This document shows positions 1 to 10,326 of a stretch of 64,000 nt of DNA, piece by piece. This DNA comes from Guillardia theta CCMP2712 (lineage: Eukaryota; Cryptophyceae; Pyrenomonadales; Geminigeraceae): the NCBI RefSeq assembly GCF_000315625.1, contig NW_005434663.1:320454-384453 (forward strand). The letters are read 5' to 3'. The position numbers were made by a program, and so were the translations under genes. The number at the start of each line of letters is the position of its first letter. Position 1 is the first letter of the stretch. The notes below the pieces were generated by a model that worked only from the letters and a program-made list of their open reading frames with translations, had not been told where the DNA came from and searched no databases.

Positions 1-1193
1 TGATGACGAAGCCGGTGGTGACGCTAGTGGCATACCGCTGGTTGGTGTTCGTCTTGATCACAGTTCCCTTGTTGAGCAGGGGCCCATGGTTGGACTCGTG
101 CTTGCTGGCATAGTTGGGGTGCACGGCATGAGCCACGTCAGCTGAGATTATAAAGGATTTCTGAAGGGCAATCTTGTTGTGCTCCACTAAGTGTTCCGAG
201 TGATACCAGTTGTTCACGCGCTCGACCAGCTCCTTGATGATCGGGCTACCAGCGCCATGCGCACTGGTGGAGCCAACCTCCTCGTGGTCGAAGCAAACGA
301 CGGCGGACACGTAAGGATCTTTGTTGAACTCGGGACTGCTGGTGTAACTGACCAGGGCCTCCAAGGCGGTGAAGCAGTGGGCCTGATTGTCCAGCCTGGG
401 AGAGCTGAGGAACTCGTTCTTGAGGCCCCAGATCTGTTCAGGTTGAGTGTCATACAGGGTCAGGTCAAGATCCTTGATGGCTGCTGCCGTGCAACCAAGC
501 TCCTCCGCAAGAGCCGACAGCAGTTCTGGAGCATGGCGGGAGTCTGCTCCCTCCGCCGAGGTCTTGTTCAACTCCTCATTCACCATGGCAAGGATAGGTA
601 CGAGGTGGGTCTCCTTGTTGAGATCGAGCTTTGCTCGCTCATCGGCAGTCTGCAGATGAATGCACAAACTGGGAATGCGGAGGACAGGCCTCTTCATGTG
701 GACAAGCTTCCTCCTGTACACTCCATTCTCCTCCACAATCGCACACCCTGCCAAGGACAACTCCCTGTCGAGCCAAGTATGCCAAAGTCCACCTCCTGCA
801 GACCGGGGGGGTCAGATGTCCTATGCCAACAAAACACTCCTCACCGTAGCATTCGACTCCAAGCTGCATGTATCCAGACGCATTCTTCTTCGACACAGGC
901 TTGACCTTCAGTACAGGGCTGTCTGTGTGGGCTCCGACAATCTTGTATCCACTTCCCTTCTCCATGGCTGCGCTCACTGCAAAGGCCACGATGGTACTGG
1001 CGGCCCTGATGTAGAAGTACTTGCCCGGGGCCGCAGCTTGTCCTTGAAGCTTCCACACGTCGTCCTCTGGCAGTCTCTTGAAGCCTGCTCGCACAAGCAT
1101 GTTCGATGCTGTCTCCACCATCTGGTAGGGCGTCGGCGACGCGCGTAGGAAGAGACCGAGTGACTTGGCTGCGTCCATCGCGGCTTCTGACAC
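1..1193 (-). CDS. DNPEP: Aspartyl aminopeptidase (M18 family), 3' end outside window
   Basis: Cytosolic zinc aminopeptidase that removes N-terminal Asp/Glu. Exon 1 is 1193-845 and exon 2 runs from 795 to the window edge; the intron 844-796 is 49 nt. Visible M18 landmarks are the metal-binding stretch IVGAHTDSP, then GVECYGGGLWHTW across the splice, LVHMKRPVLRIPSLCIHLQ, CFDHEEVGSTSAHGAGSP with the catalytic Glu pair, and SADVAHAVHPNY near position 150. The start at 1193 (MSEAAMDAAK) gives an N-terminus of normal family length. The last part of the protein, including a conserved C-terminal His, lies beyond position 1. No targeting leader is evident. Identification is secure. Confidence 0.95.
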
Positions 1194-1502
1194 CTCGCAG
1201 TTCCCTCATCCCCACTCTGATCAAGTAACCGATGCCATGCAATTAATAACGGAACGTGACCGGCGATCACCGTCACTCACCGGGCCGCAAATGAGTATCA
1301 CTATGAGTCTTTTCTCTTCTCGCCGTACGGCCTGTGCGACAGTGTCAGGGTCAAGCCTCCTCTAAAACTTTGAGTAAATCACTGTGACTATACCAGATCA
1401 GAGTATGTCCGAGGCTAGAAACTTGAACCGCCGGAAATTATGATTTACTGATAGCTACTACCAACGCGAGGACCAGTTGTATGACTACTGTTGACGATCG
1501 TC
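1194..1502. other. Intergenic gap between DNPEP and TNPO3-like gene
   Basis: About 310 bp between the start of DNPEP and the stop of the upstream minus-strand gene. It must hold the DNPEP promoter and the 3' end of the karyopherin. No RNA gene or clear motif was seen. Confidence 0.6.
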
Positions 1503-4500
1503 TCACGACATCTGGTAGGCTACCAACGCGTCGCATGTCTGCTGCCGCCGACAGATGTTGGCGAAGTCATCGATGAGCGCCTGCCGATGCTTATGAGGCT
1601 ACATGAACGGGATGTAGGAAGGAGGGACGAAGGATCGATCGCACAAGGGATGGGCTAGGCAAGGAGGGAATGGAGCTGACCTGGTAGCGCCGGGGATTTC
1701 GCTCGACATTCATGTTGCCACTGAGGAACTGCTTCTACAGAGAAGATCAGAGGCGACGGAGAGGAGGACAAGGAGCGGAGGAGGACCGGAGGACGATAGG
1801 AAGCGGAGGAGAGGAGAGGAAGAGGATCAGGAGCGGAGGAGGAGAGGAAGAGGATCAGGAGCGGAGGAGGAGAGGACGGACATTACCTTGGTGTCTTCAT
1901 CGATGTCTTTTGCAGGAAAAGAGGGCCCGAAGAGAGAGTTCTGCAGCCAAGTCTACAGAAAGAGAGCGTGAGGGCTTGCAGGACCATGGCGAGGGCGAAG
2001 ATGACGATCAGAGGGAGAGGAGGGCGACAAGGGGGAAATGGGGACGAGTAGCGGATGCAGGAGTAGAGATAAGCGGGAAGCAAGGGATTCAGGGAGGGGT
2101 CGGGAGTGAGGGAAGAGGTGGAACCTGATGCACGGAGCCAAACTTGGCGTTGAGGTGGAACAGAAGGTGGGCAAGTCGTACCCTAACAAAGTAGTGAGAG
2201 GAAGTGACGATCTCTCCTCCTCCTCCTCCTCCTCCTCCTCCTCCTCCTCCTCCCCGCTCTCGCTCTCAGCCCCTTGCTCCCCTGCCTCCTCCTCCTCCTC
2301 CTCCTCAAGTCTCACATAGCTTCCTTCGGTGCCGTTTCAGCCAGAGCGATGACCAAGTTCTGGACGAGGGACGAGCCGTTGGCTTCGAACCAATGAGACA
2401 GGAAGTTTTCAAAGCTGCAGGCACTTCAGGAGAGGAGACGAAGTAGGAGCGAAGATGGCAGGGGAAAGGTGTTTGAGGAGAGTGAAGAAAAGAGATATGC
2501 GAGAGGCGAGAGGAAAGGACTGCAAAGAAGTGAGGAGAATCAATGAGAAGAGAAGATTGGAGGAAACGAGAGGACGGGAGAGGTCAGGTGAGGGGACTGG
2601 AAGCGTTACTAGGGGCTGCTCGTGTTGACTACGCGCTCAAAGAAGCTCAGCACAGCCTGCAGGTCAGCGTCATCATGTGCAAGGGGAGCAAGATGAAGGT
2701 GGGAGGGAGAAGAAAAGGGAGGACAGAAGTTGCGGCAGCGAACTTTCACCTGCACGGGATATTTCTCCCTCATCATCACAGTGACAAGTGCCAACTGAAA
2801 ATGGCAGATTTCAACGAGGTGGAAAAACAAGTGGGACGATGGACCTGTAGAGTTGTTTGAAAGGAGGGTTGAGAGACGATGGCCTGGAACGATTTGGTGA
2901 GCCGGAAGCGAGCGAGGAGGAGGAGGAATTGCCTCAGGGCAGAAGATGAGGTATCGATGACACATGTTGAAGAAGCAGGTGGTGAGATCTGGATTCGACT
3001 GTAAACAATGGTGAGCAAGAATGAAAGTGGAGGTGGCAAGGAGGGAAAGACGGGAGTGCGAAAAAGAGAATAGGAAGTTGAGAGTGTCAAGAGGAGGAGA
3101 GAGGAGGGGAGGAGGGGAGGAGGGGAGGAGGAGAGAGGGAGAGGAGGGAGGAGAGCAGAACAGAGAGCGGAAATGAGAAGAGCGGAAGGGAGGAGAAGAT
3201 GGATCTCAGGAGGGGAGATGATGGCAAGGTCTTGAGTTTCAGGGAGGAGGAAACAATCGAACACCTCGTGTCCTTTGCTCTGAGCTATCTCAAACTTGAC
3301 ATGGCTGAGCTGATTGAACAACTCGCCGAACACCCGCGAAGCTCCTTCGATGCCCCCGAAGATCTCGACAGCTTCTTGAGCGAACTCGAGACACTTCTCG
3401 CTGTCATCATGCTCAGGCGCTCCTTCCCACTAGCTTCTCTCCCCACCTGTGCGAGCTGCGAAAGAGCGACGTTGTCAACTGGAAGAGATTCTCTACTGCT
3501 GGTTGGGTCCTGAGCTTCGCCTGTTTGATCGCCCGTATGAAGGAGCAGCTGATTGCTTCTGCTATGCTGCTGTCCCCCCCGAACCGATTTCCAAACGCCT
3601 CGAGAACTTCCCAGGCCTTGGAAATGACGGAGACGACGGGGTGAGGACGTTGAGGGCAGGCCGAGAGCTGCTCTTCCCCCACCTCCAAGAACCTCACCGT
3701 CGCTCCCACCAAGTGGATGCAGGAAGCCGCCTCCACCAGCACGCTCGCCTTCACGAACCCAGGGTTGGAGCCGGTCTGATCGAGGATGTCAGCGAGGCGA
3801 GAGAGGAAGGGGGCCATAAGGATATCGAGGTTCGTTTCGATCGCAGGCACTTCGAGCACAGCGATCACTCTGCCCAGACTCTCCACCACGTCCTGCAGGA
3901 TCTCCCGAGGGATCCTGTTCATCTCGCTCACGATGCCCTGAACCAGCTGCTGCACCAACGCCGGGTCGCGGAGGTGGAGACATCCCCTGGAGCAGACCTC
4001 CCGGAAGGCCCGAGCTCCGTACTCGCACGTGTCGGGGTTGACGAGAGAGGGGAGGACGTACTCGAGGGAGGGGCTCAGCAGGGAAGGATTCTGCGTGAGG
4101 CACCTCGAGTAGTTCTCTATGACCTTGAGGGACGAGGCGATGACCAGCTTGTGCTGCGGGATGGAGCGGGTGAAGATGAAGTGAGTCAGCAAGTTCGTCA
4201 CTCCCGCTAGCACAGCTTGTCTCTCAGCGTTCCCCGTCAGAGTCGTGAGCTCCCCTCCAATGCAGGAGACCGCGAAAAGGATCCCCTCTACCACCTGCCA
4301 GCTGTTGTTCTGGTGCTTGGCGAGGAGCGAGCACAAGATCCCCAGGTTGTCTGCTTGCAGGCAGACAGAGCAGTTCTGCAGTGCGTCCTCGACCCTCCTC
4401 CTGTACATGTTGAAGTCGTCTGTATCCCCGCTGTCCCAGTCCTCGCAGTCTGCTGGATATAAAGCGCATCTGCCCAAGTTCGTCACTTTCGCACGTGCAC

Positions 4501-6568
4501 TCGATTGCCGAATCACCGTGTGGCCAAAAGCTCGGAGAGGGAGGAGAAGATCTGTTTCTGAAGGAACTCATGCCTTTCTACCATCTCCACAGTCTGCCAG
4601 AAGAAGAAGGAGAGTCAATGTGGAGGCAGGAGATTCCATAATGAAAAGAGATTCCTTGATGGAAAGGAGGTTCAACACAAAGAAGAAAGGGAGTGAAAGC
4701 AAGGAGTGGAATGGTAATGAGGTTATGAATACCTGCAAGTCATCGAAATATTCCATCGACACTTCTGATATCCCTGTTGTGAATTCGTCAAGTTCAGCTC
4801 CGAACAAACAGTGAGCATCGGAAGTCGTACATCTCAGGGTGCTCACTCAAGTAAAAAACACCAAAGATGGAGGGATACTCCGTCTTTATGAAGAGAGAAG
4901 ATGCATACAGGAGTGAAGGTCAAGGTCGGAAAGATTACGAAATATCATGAGAGAAGAGAGTGGAGGTACATGGGTCAGCATGGTAGGGGACGAGCACTGG
5001 GGTTGCAGAGGAAGTTTCGGCAGTTATCACCTCTGTTCTTGTGTGCACAAAGCTCCAGCATCACGTTGGCTATCGCAAGGGTCTCTCCCTATCCATCATA
5101 CTCAGTATTCGCCATATGTCTGAGCATATTCCCCACCTTCCCGCTGGCCATCAGCGATGGTCTCCTCAGCATTAGGGCCCTTCCAAGGTTGCAGAACCCC
5201 TGCCCATGTCCACTGCGTCAGCTGCAAGGGGCAGGAGAGAGCTCTCCAGCCTCACATCGCAGAACGAGTCGTTGTTTGACATGATGGCGTTGTGAAGCAG
5301 CGGCTGTAGCTGCGCCATGTCTGCTACCACCTCGAGTATCACCTGCCCCCCAGCAGTCAGCGGCTCCTGCCCACGTTCCCTCCTGCTGCTTCCTGCACCT
5401 GCTCCGGCTCCGGCGGATGCGTCTCATTCACAACAGCCGACTCGAACAGCTCGAGAGCCTCCTGCACCGCCATGGCAGAGGTCAGGCAGGCAGGCTCCAC
5501 CGACTCGCCGTCGCACTCACCTTCCCAACGACAGGAGAGGAGGTGAGTTGCTTCACCTGGGAGGAGAGGTCACCGACGTTGAGAGCACAGCAAGACAGAC
5601 AACCATCGGGTAGATTGGGAGCTCCTTGAGGTTCGAGAGGGTCAGCCCGAACTTGCACCACCCTGACAGGGCCTGGCCAACTTGGTGTCAACATGGCACT
5701 TGAACCTCCTGCGCCTTCAAGACCTGCAGGCTTCTCTTCATCAAGTCCTCTCGGTTCGACATGGCGAGGATCGACTATCGTAATCAGTCAACGAGTCACC
5801 ATTGCGATCCTCACGGAGGTTCCCAAACCTGCAGCAGCGCGACCACATGGGATAGAAGCTGCGCAAGCTCCCCCAACGCCTTGTCCTGCCTGGCCCTCGT
5901 GACGCTCCACCTGTGTGCTGATCAGCAATGACGGCAGATGTCTTATCGCCGACCTGTCCCACTCCTGAGGGAGCAGCAAGAAGAACTCGAGCGCTATCTC
6001 AGGCTGCAACGACAGGAAGTTGGGGTTGTCAAGCATCATGGCCTTCAGCTGCCCTTCTGTCTTGGTCAGCTGCAGCCCCAGCTCCACCAGAGCAAGCGAG
6101 ATCTTGGTTAGGATCTGGGGGTTTCCGGCTGATGCTGTGTTGAGGAAGACGAGGATGGCATTGAGCAGATGTGACTGGTGAGCTTGCAGTTAGCATGCTA
6201 AGCCCAAAGCTCTCATGGAAGCTGTTTACAGAGAATTCGGTGGAGAGATCTTCTGAGTCGTTCTTCATCTTTTGGTGGAGCGTGTTGGCAGCAAAGAACT
6301 TGACCTCCTGCCGAGAGGACTGCAAAAGCCCGATGGAAATTTCCCATGCCGACTAGAAATCCTTGCTGTCAGAACCTCTCGAGGCCATGCAGCACTATTA
6401 CCTTGGTCTGCATGAACTCCACGAGCCACGCGTTTGCTTGCACGACATTCGTCGGGTTCGTGTAGAAAGATATCACCGCATTCTCCACTTCCTGGACGGT
6501 GTACGCATGTCCGGCTGAGAAAATTGTCTCAGTTCCATCGACCACGTGACAACTCGGCTACCTTGCAT
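1503..6568 (-). CDS. Transportin-3/importin-13-like nuclear import receptor, many exons
   Basis: Importin-beta superfamily karyopherin; relatives carry SR splicing factors or other cargo through nuclear pores. N-terminal exon at 6510-6400 reads TVQEVENAVISFYTNPTN, VVQANAWLVEFMQTK, like the first HEAT repeat of IPO13/TNPO3. An exon near 6325 has SRQEVKFFAANTLHQKMK (family: yFAAqTm..Ki). A long middle exon (4500-3420) holds HEAT helices including NSWQVVEGILFAVSCIGGEL. C-terminal exons include DADLQAVLSFFERVV (about 2640), NFLSHWFEANGSSLVQNL (about 2400), NSLFGPSFPAKDIDEDTK (about 1910) and ALIDDFANICRRQQT, ending at a TGA at 1503-1505. The ATG at 6568 precedes a tiny first exon and is less sure. 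Introns at 1750-2320 and 3030-3180 are filled by purine/pyrimidine repeats. TNPO3 versus IPO13 cannot be decided by eye. Confidence 0.82.
1819..1874. repeat. 28-bp direct tandem repeat, two copies
   Basis: Two near-perfect 28-bp purine-rich units starting at 1819 and 1847 (GAAGAGGATCAGGAGCGGAG then a short tail), inside a larger GGA-rich tract. It lies in an intron of the minus-strand karyopherin gene. Confidence 0.8.
2215..2307. repeat. (TCC)n microsatellite tracts
   Basis: Two runs of TCC (about 2215-2253 and 2284-2307) separated by a short CGCTCTCGCTCTC stretch. They lie in an intron of the karyopherin gene. Confidence 0.9.
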
Positions 6569-7706
6569 GGCCGCTGCAGGAAGGAGGAACCTGAGCCCCA
6601 AAAGGTAAGGGATCTTCATCGCAAACAACTCAAGGATGAAAAGCTTTCCAGCACTCCAAGCACGCAGCAGTGAAAACTCACCTTGACGACTGCAAACTCC
6701 AGGCCTCGCCTCCTCTTACCCCTTGTTTCACCTGGATCTCTGTGACGAGCGCTGCTTCCTCCCTCCAGTTGTGTTGCCAACCAACTTTCACACACACGAA
6801 CTGTCAGCTTCAAGTTCTTCCTGCCCTGCTCCTTCTCCCCCCACCCCCCTCATCCCGCTCCTTTCCCCTTGCCGCCATGGCGAGGTGTCCTTGGAAGGTT
6901 CCCGATCTCTGCTCTCCGGATGGTATCCGGCGAAAAATCGTAACTTCTGGCCCGGCGGCCCGAGTCCGCCGGGAGTCCCGGGCCGGGCCTGCGGCTAGTT
7001 GAGGTGACTCGATAAATTCGGCACAAGAGCTGAGCCTGACGATTTATTGATGAAGCTACTGAGAGCTCGCAAGCTCGTCTATCTCAAGGCTTCAGAGGTT
7101 GACTGTTGACTCGGATCCACTGGTATGAAAGCGTCAGAACTTAAGACAAGTGAAACTTCTAGTCACTGAGATGCCGCACCTTGGGGCTGCTGCGAAAGGT
7201 GGAGATGAAGTGCTCGTCTTGGGTAACGGATTTGACATGTCCGAGGGGCAGGAAGCATGAGACGAACGTCCCTGTCCCGAGAACTCAACAAAGCGATTGG
7301 GGGAAGTCAATCATCAGCCATACCAACAAGGGGATAGCCGTCGGTGAGAAGCTTTTCAGCATGAGGCAACTCGAAATGGTTAAAGCATCGAGAATCCTTT
7401 GTTCTCGCCTCGTACTGCTCGTCTGCCTCCATGACGATCTACAAAGGATGTGTCAGAAGTATCGAAGAATAACGCGGATGACTCGGATACCATGTTCGCT
7501 GGCAGCAACCTCGAAAGCTCATCTTGCAGTTTAGAACCATTCTGCACCTAACGCTGGACAATCAGTTTGCTCCCAAAAGGTATAAGAGTTCCACCGAAAC
7601 AAACAACTGGTCTCGGCAATTTGTCGCAAGGAATGGGATAAGGTAAGGCCAACATCCTGAACCATAGCATTGCCATCATCAGTGGTGAAATCCTAAAAGA
7701 TTTCAT
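6569..7706. other. Intergenic region with GC-rich palindromic patch
   Basis: No convincing gene. The part at 6930-7000 is very GC-rich with GGCCCGG/CCGGGCC palindromic elements ending in CTGCGGCTAG. Similar patches recur at about 44.9, 50.8 and 53.0 kb. A small plus-strand ORF at 7171-7260 is listed separately. Confidence 0.5.
7171..7260 (+). other. Short ORF with an AbiH-like N-terminal motif
   Basis: A 29-residue ORF beginning MPHLGAAAKGGDEVLVLGNGF. The string VLVLGNGFDMSEG resembles the start of bacterial AbiH-family proteins (LxIGNGFDxxxG). No following homologous frame is clear, so this may be chance or a decayed fragment. Confidence 0.15.
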
Positions 7707-9702
7707 TCACCGTCCAAGTTCGCAGACGATTCCAGGCGGATCGTTGTGAACAAGCCCAAAGGAACTCGCTATCATTCTTGTCAGTAGTACCTTCCACCAC
7801 CTGCCGATGCCTCGCCTGCAGTCCGAACAGACATAGCCGTTGACCATAGCCCAGGTGAGGGCCTTGGCTTGCATCAGCCAGGTACTTCAGGAGCACTGCA
7901 AGCACGGGTCTGAGTTTGAGTGGCGACAAGGCACAAGCTTACGAATGCAGTATCCCCGCAAGACGTCGCAGCGAATGTGTTGGAGGATCTGGGACGAGGA
8001 TCAACTCATGGAGACAGTTTCAAGGCACACTGACATCTGCAAAGTAAACCATGTCCTTGGGTACCATACTCAAATCAACTTTCTTTAGATAATCCTTCTC
8101 GTATGTGCTGTTGTACGAAGGTGTCGGCGAAGGGATCACCATAGGGAATCTTGTAAAATCGTGAATGATTGCTCTCGGCGGGAACTCCCCGAAACATTCT
8201 CCATCTTGAGGACGCGCTTGACAGGAGAGCGCTGGGTTTTCTGGCGTGCCTTGCGTGTAAACAACCATTGCACATTTCTCCCACAGTTGAAGCCCTGTCG
8301 CCATGTCGGCATTGACAGAAAGGGAAATCGGTTGAGTTTTGCGCAACCATTGAGCAATCTCTTCTATCTTCTCCTTGCTCGCGATCTCTGAAGGAGTCAA
8401 GGAAGTGAAGTCGAGGTACACCTCTCGCCAGTTCTCTTCAATGTCATCGGGAAGCGAATCATTGATTCGAAACGACACCGGAACGCCCTTGAGTTGAGAA
8501 TACACTTGACTCCTATAACCACCATTCAGGTCCGAGACGAAAGCAGAGAACTCTTTCGCTTCGATCGCTTCAAGAGCGGAATTCACATGTTTTGAGTTTG
8601 AAAAGATACTGGAAACCGTCTTCTCGCCCTCATGATCAGCGGATATGGGAGCAACCACGTGCCTCAGCGCTGTGCATTGTCCAGAATTCTCGATGCATGC
8701 AGACATCCTTATCGCTTCCTGGACCTCATTTGTAAGTTTTGTCGCAATCATGGTGTTTGGACCACCAGTGCTGGCAAGCGTCTTCGGCGAAATCTTCTTG
8801 ATCTCTCTCGCAACTTCTCGACTCCCCGTAAAGTGGGTGGGGGAGGACGGGAACATGGAGAGCAGCTTCTGCTGATTGGCCAGTGTCAGAGAAGCAAAGG
8901 TGACCAGCTCCAAGGGAACACGGTGCTTCCGCATCAGTTGCAGGAGCAGCTGAGTCCACCGGAAAGAATGCTGCTGGGTGTTACCGCGCGACAGGACGAC
9001 CACGGGGATCCCGAACTCAATGTTGCGAACAACCTTGCGGAACAGGTCGAGGAAGTTGGAGAAGTTGCTCACGCAAGACACAAAGACAGGGTCCCTTCGG
9101 ACGGAAATCATGCCCTTGGAGTGGTCCTCAAGGAGCAAGTCAGCAAGCCGCCTCTCCACCTTGTTGGCCTGCGCCGATTCCTCGATCTCAGTGATTCCGT
9201 CCTGCTTTCCAAAGTCGATCGATTGATTCCCAACAAGAATGGCTGCCGTGTCCAGGTCCAGCAGGTCTGCTTCCAGCTGTCTGACGGCCTCCATCAGCTC
9301 CTTGCACTTGGATACATCCTCGTACCCCAGAGCTGACGTCGACAAGTGCTCTCGGATCGCATCAAAGGCCTCTTCATCCCCAAGGATTTGCTTCCCATTG
9401 ACATTGCCGATCGCATTTGTCGTGTCGGTCTCGACTCCGTTGAGGAAGTCCTTCCCCTTCACGATGGTTCGGATTGGATCCTTATGCCACAGGTGCTCGT
9501 CGAACTTCTTCATGTAATCTATTGTTCTCTCCCTGAGACCTGCGGAGTCGAAGGCTGGTGGATTCCCGAAAGCTGACTTGTAGGCTGACGTACCAAAGTT
9601 GTAGAATCGCTTGCCAGCATGACTTAGCCGAAAGACCGCAGCTGCACCGGACGACGACGACCTCGAGAGATTTACAAGAAGCATTGAGCTGCTTGAATGC
9701 AT
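7707..9702 (-). CDS. Aldehyde dehydrogenase superfamily homolog, probably mitochondrial
   Basis: The main exon runs 9702 to about 8030. The N-terminus MHSSSSMLLVNLSRSSSSGA followed by basic residues fits a mitochondrial presequence. ALDH landmarks: a cofactor-domain strand IPVVVLSRGNTQQ, FTGSREVAREI (the family FTGS.EVG motif) and the nucleophile region ENSGQCTALRHVV with the catalytic Cys. The general-base motif ELGG is replaced by ASTGGPNTMI, so the usual Glu is missing. Overall it resembles the P5C-dehydrogenase-like branch, but the substrate cannot be assigned. The 3' end is uncertain: after YFAD there is probably an intron, then exons with ILQHIRCDVLRGYCIRKL and AKALTWAMVNGYVCSDCRRG, with a stop near 7707. 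Reading straight on instead gives a stop near 8020. Confidence 0.72.
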
Positions 9703-9775
9703 GGGTTTCAAGATAACACACTTCGAGGGCCCCTTGTTTGCTCCTCCTTCTCTCCTACCTTCTAGATCTCCCCCC

Positions 9776-9876
9776 TCTCTCTCCTCTCTCCTCTCTCCTC
9801 TCTCCTCTCTCCTCTCTCCTCTCTCCTCTCTCCTCTCTCCTCTCTCCTCTCTCCTCTCTCCTCTCTCCTCTCTCCC
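9776..9876. repeat. 7-bp tandem repeat (CTCTCCT)n
   Basis: About 14 copies of the heptamer just upstream of the ALDH start on the minus strand. Because 7 is not a multiple of 3, each frame reads a 7-residue peptide repeat such as GERREER. The resulting long ORF extension is not believed to be coding. Confidence 0.9.
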
Positions 9877-10145
9877 TGCTCTTAGCTGTCTTGCATTCCT
9901 TCGCTTTCCCCCTCCTCTCCCGATCCGCCCAGATCCTGTTCCCTCGCAACACAAACTTGCTGAGACCTCTTCCCCGCGCTGACCCTACCTTCGAGCGCAC
10001 TCGGAGGCGGACCCGGCATTTGTAAAAGTATTTTTAAAAAGTCATTGACTTGTTTTTTTTAAGGTGTTCAGGAGAGGGTAGGGGGTGGTATGAAAATGAC
10101 CACCAGGCCCACCAGATGGTTAAACTAGGGTGCGTTTGAGGTAAA

Positions 10146-10174
10146 GATGAAGGGTACTTGTGCTGTAGTACCCC
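10146..10174. promoter_or_regulatory. GGGTAC...GTACCC inverted-repeat element, upstream copy A
   Basis: GATGAAGGGTAC (10146-10157) and TAGTACCCC (10166-10174) form an imperfect palindrome. It lies between the divergent starts of the ALDH gene (9702, minus) and the Cys-rich gene (10327, plus). A close copy occurs at 44794-44818. A regulatory role is inferred from position and recurrence only. Confidence 0.4.
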
Positions 10175-10326
10175 AGTGGGGTGGTCGACTGCACCCAAAG
10201 ATGGAAGCACTCGCACCGTAAATTCCCCTTTCTCGTTCCAAGGAGTCCTCCTCCTCCCTTCCGGCCTTGAGCATCTACTATCACCTTGGTTCCTCTCCTG
10301 CTCTCTAGTCAACCTTCCTCTCGGAC

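Noticed and set aside
9755-10025. ORF extension upstream of the ALDH start reading GERREER repeats
   Set aside because: Produced by the 7-bp repeat; the mitochondrial-type start at 9702 is better.
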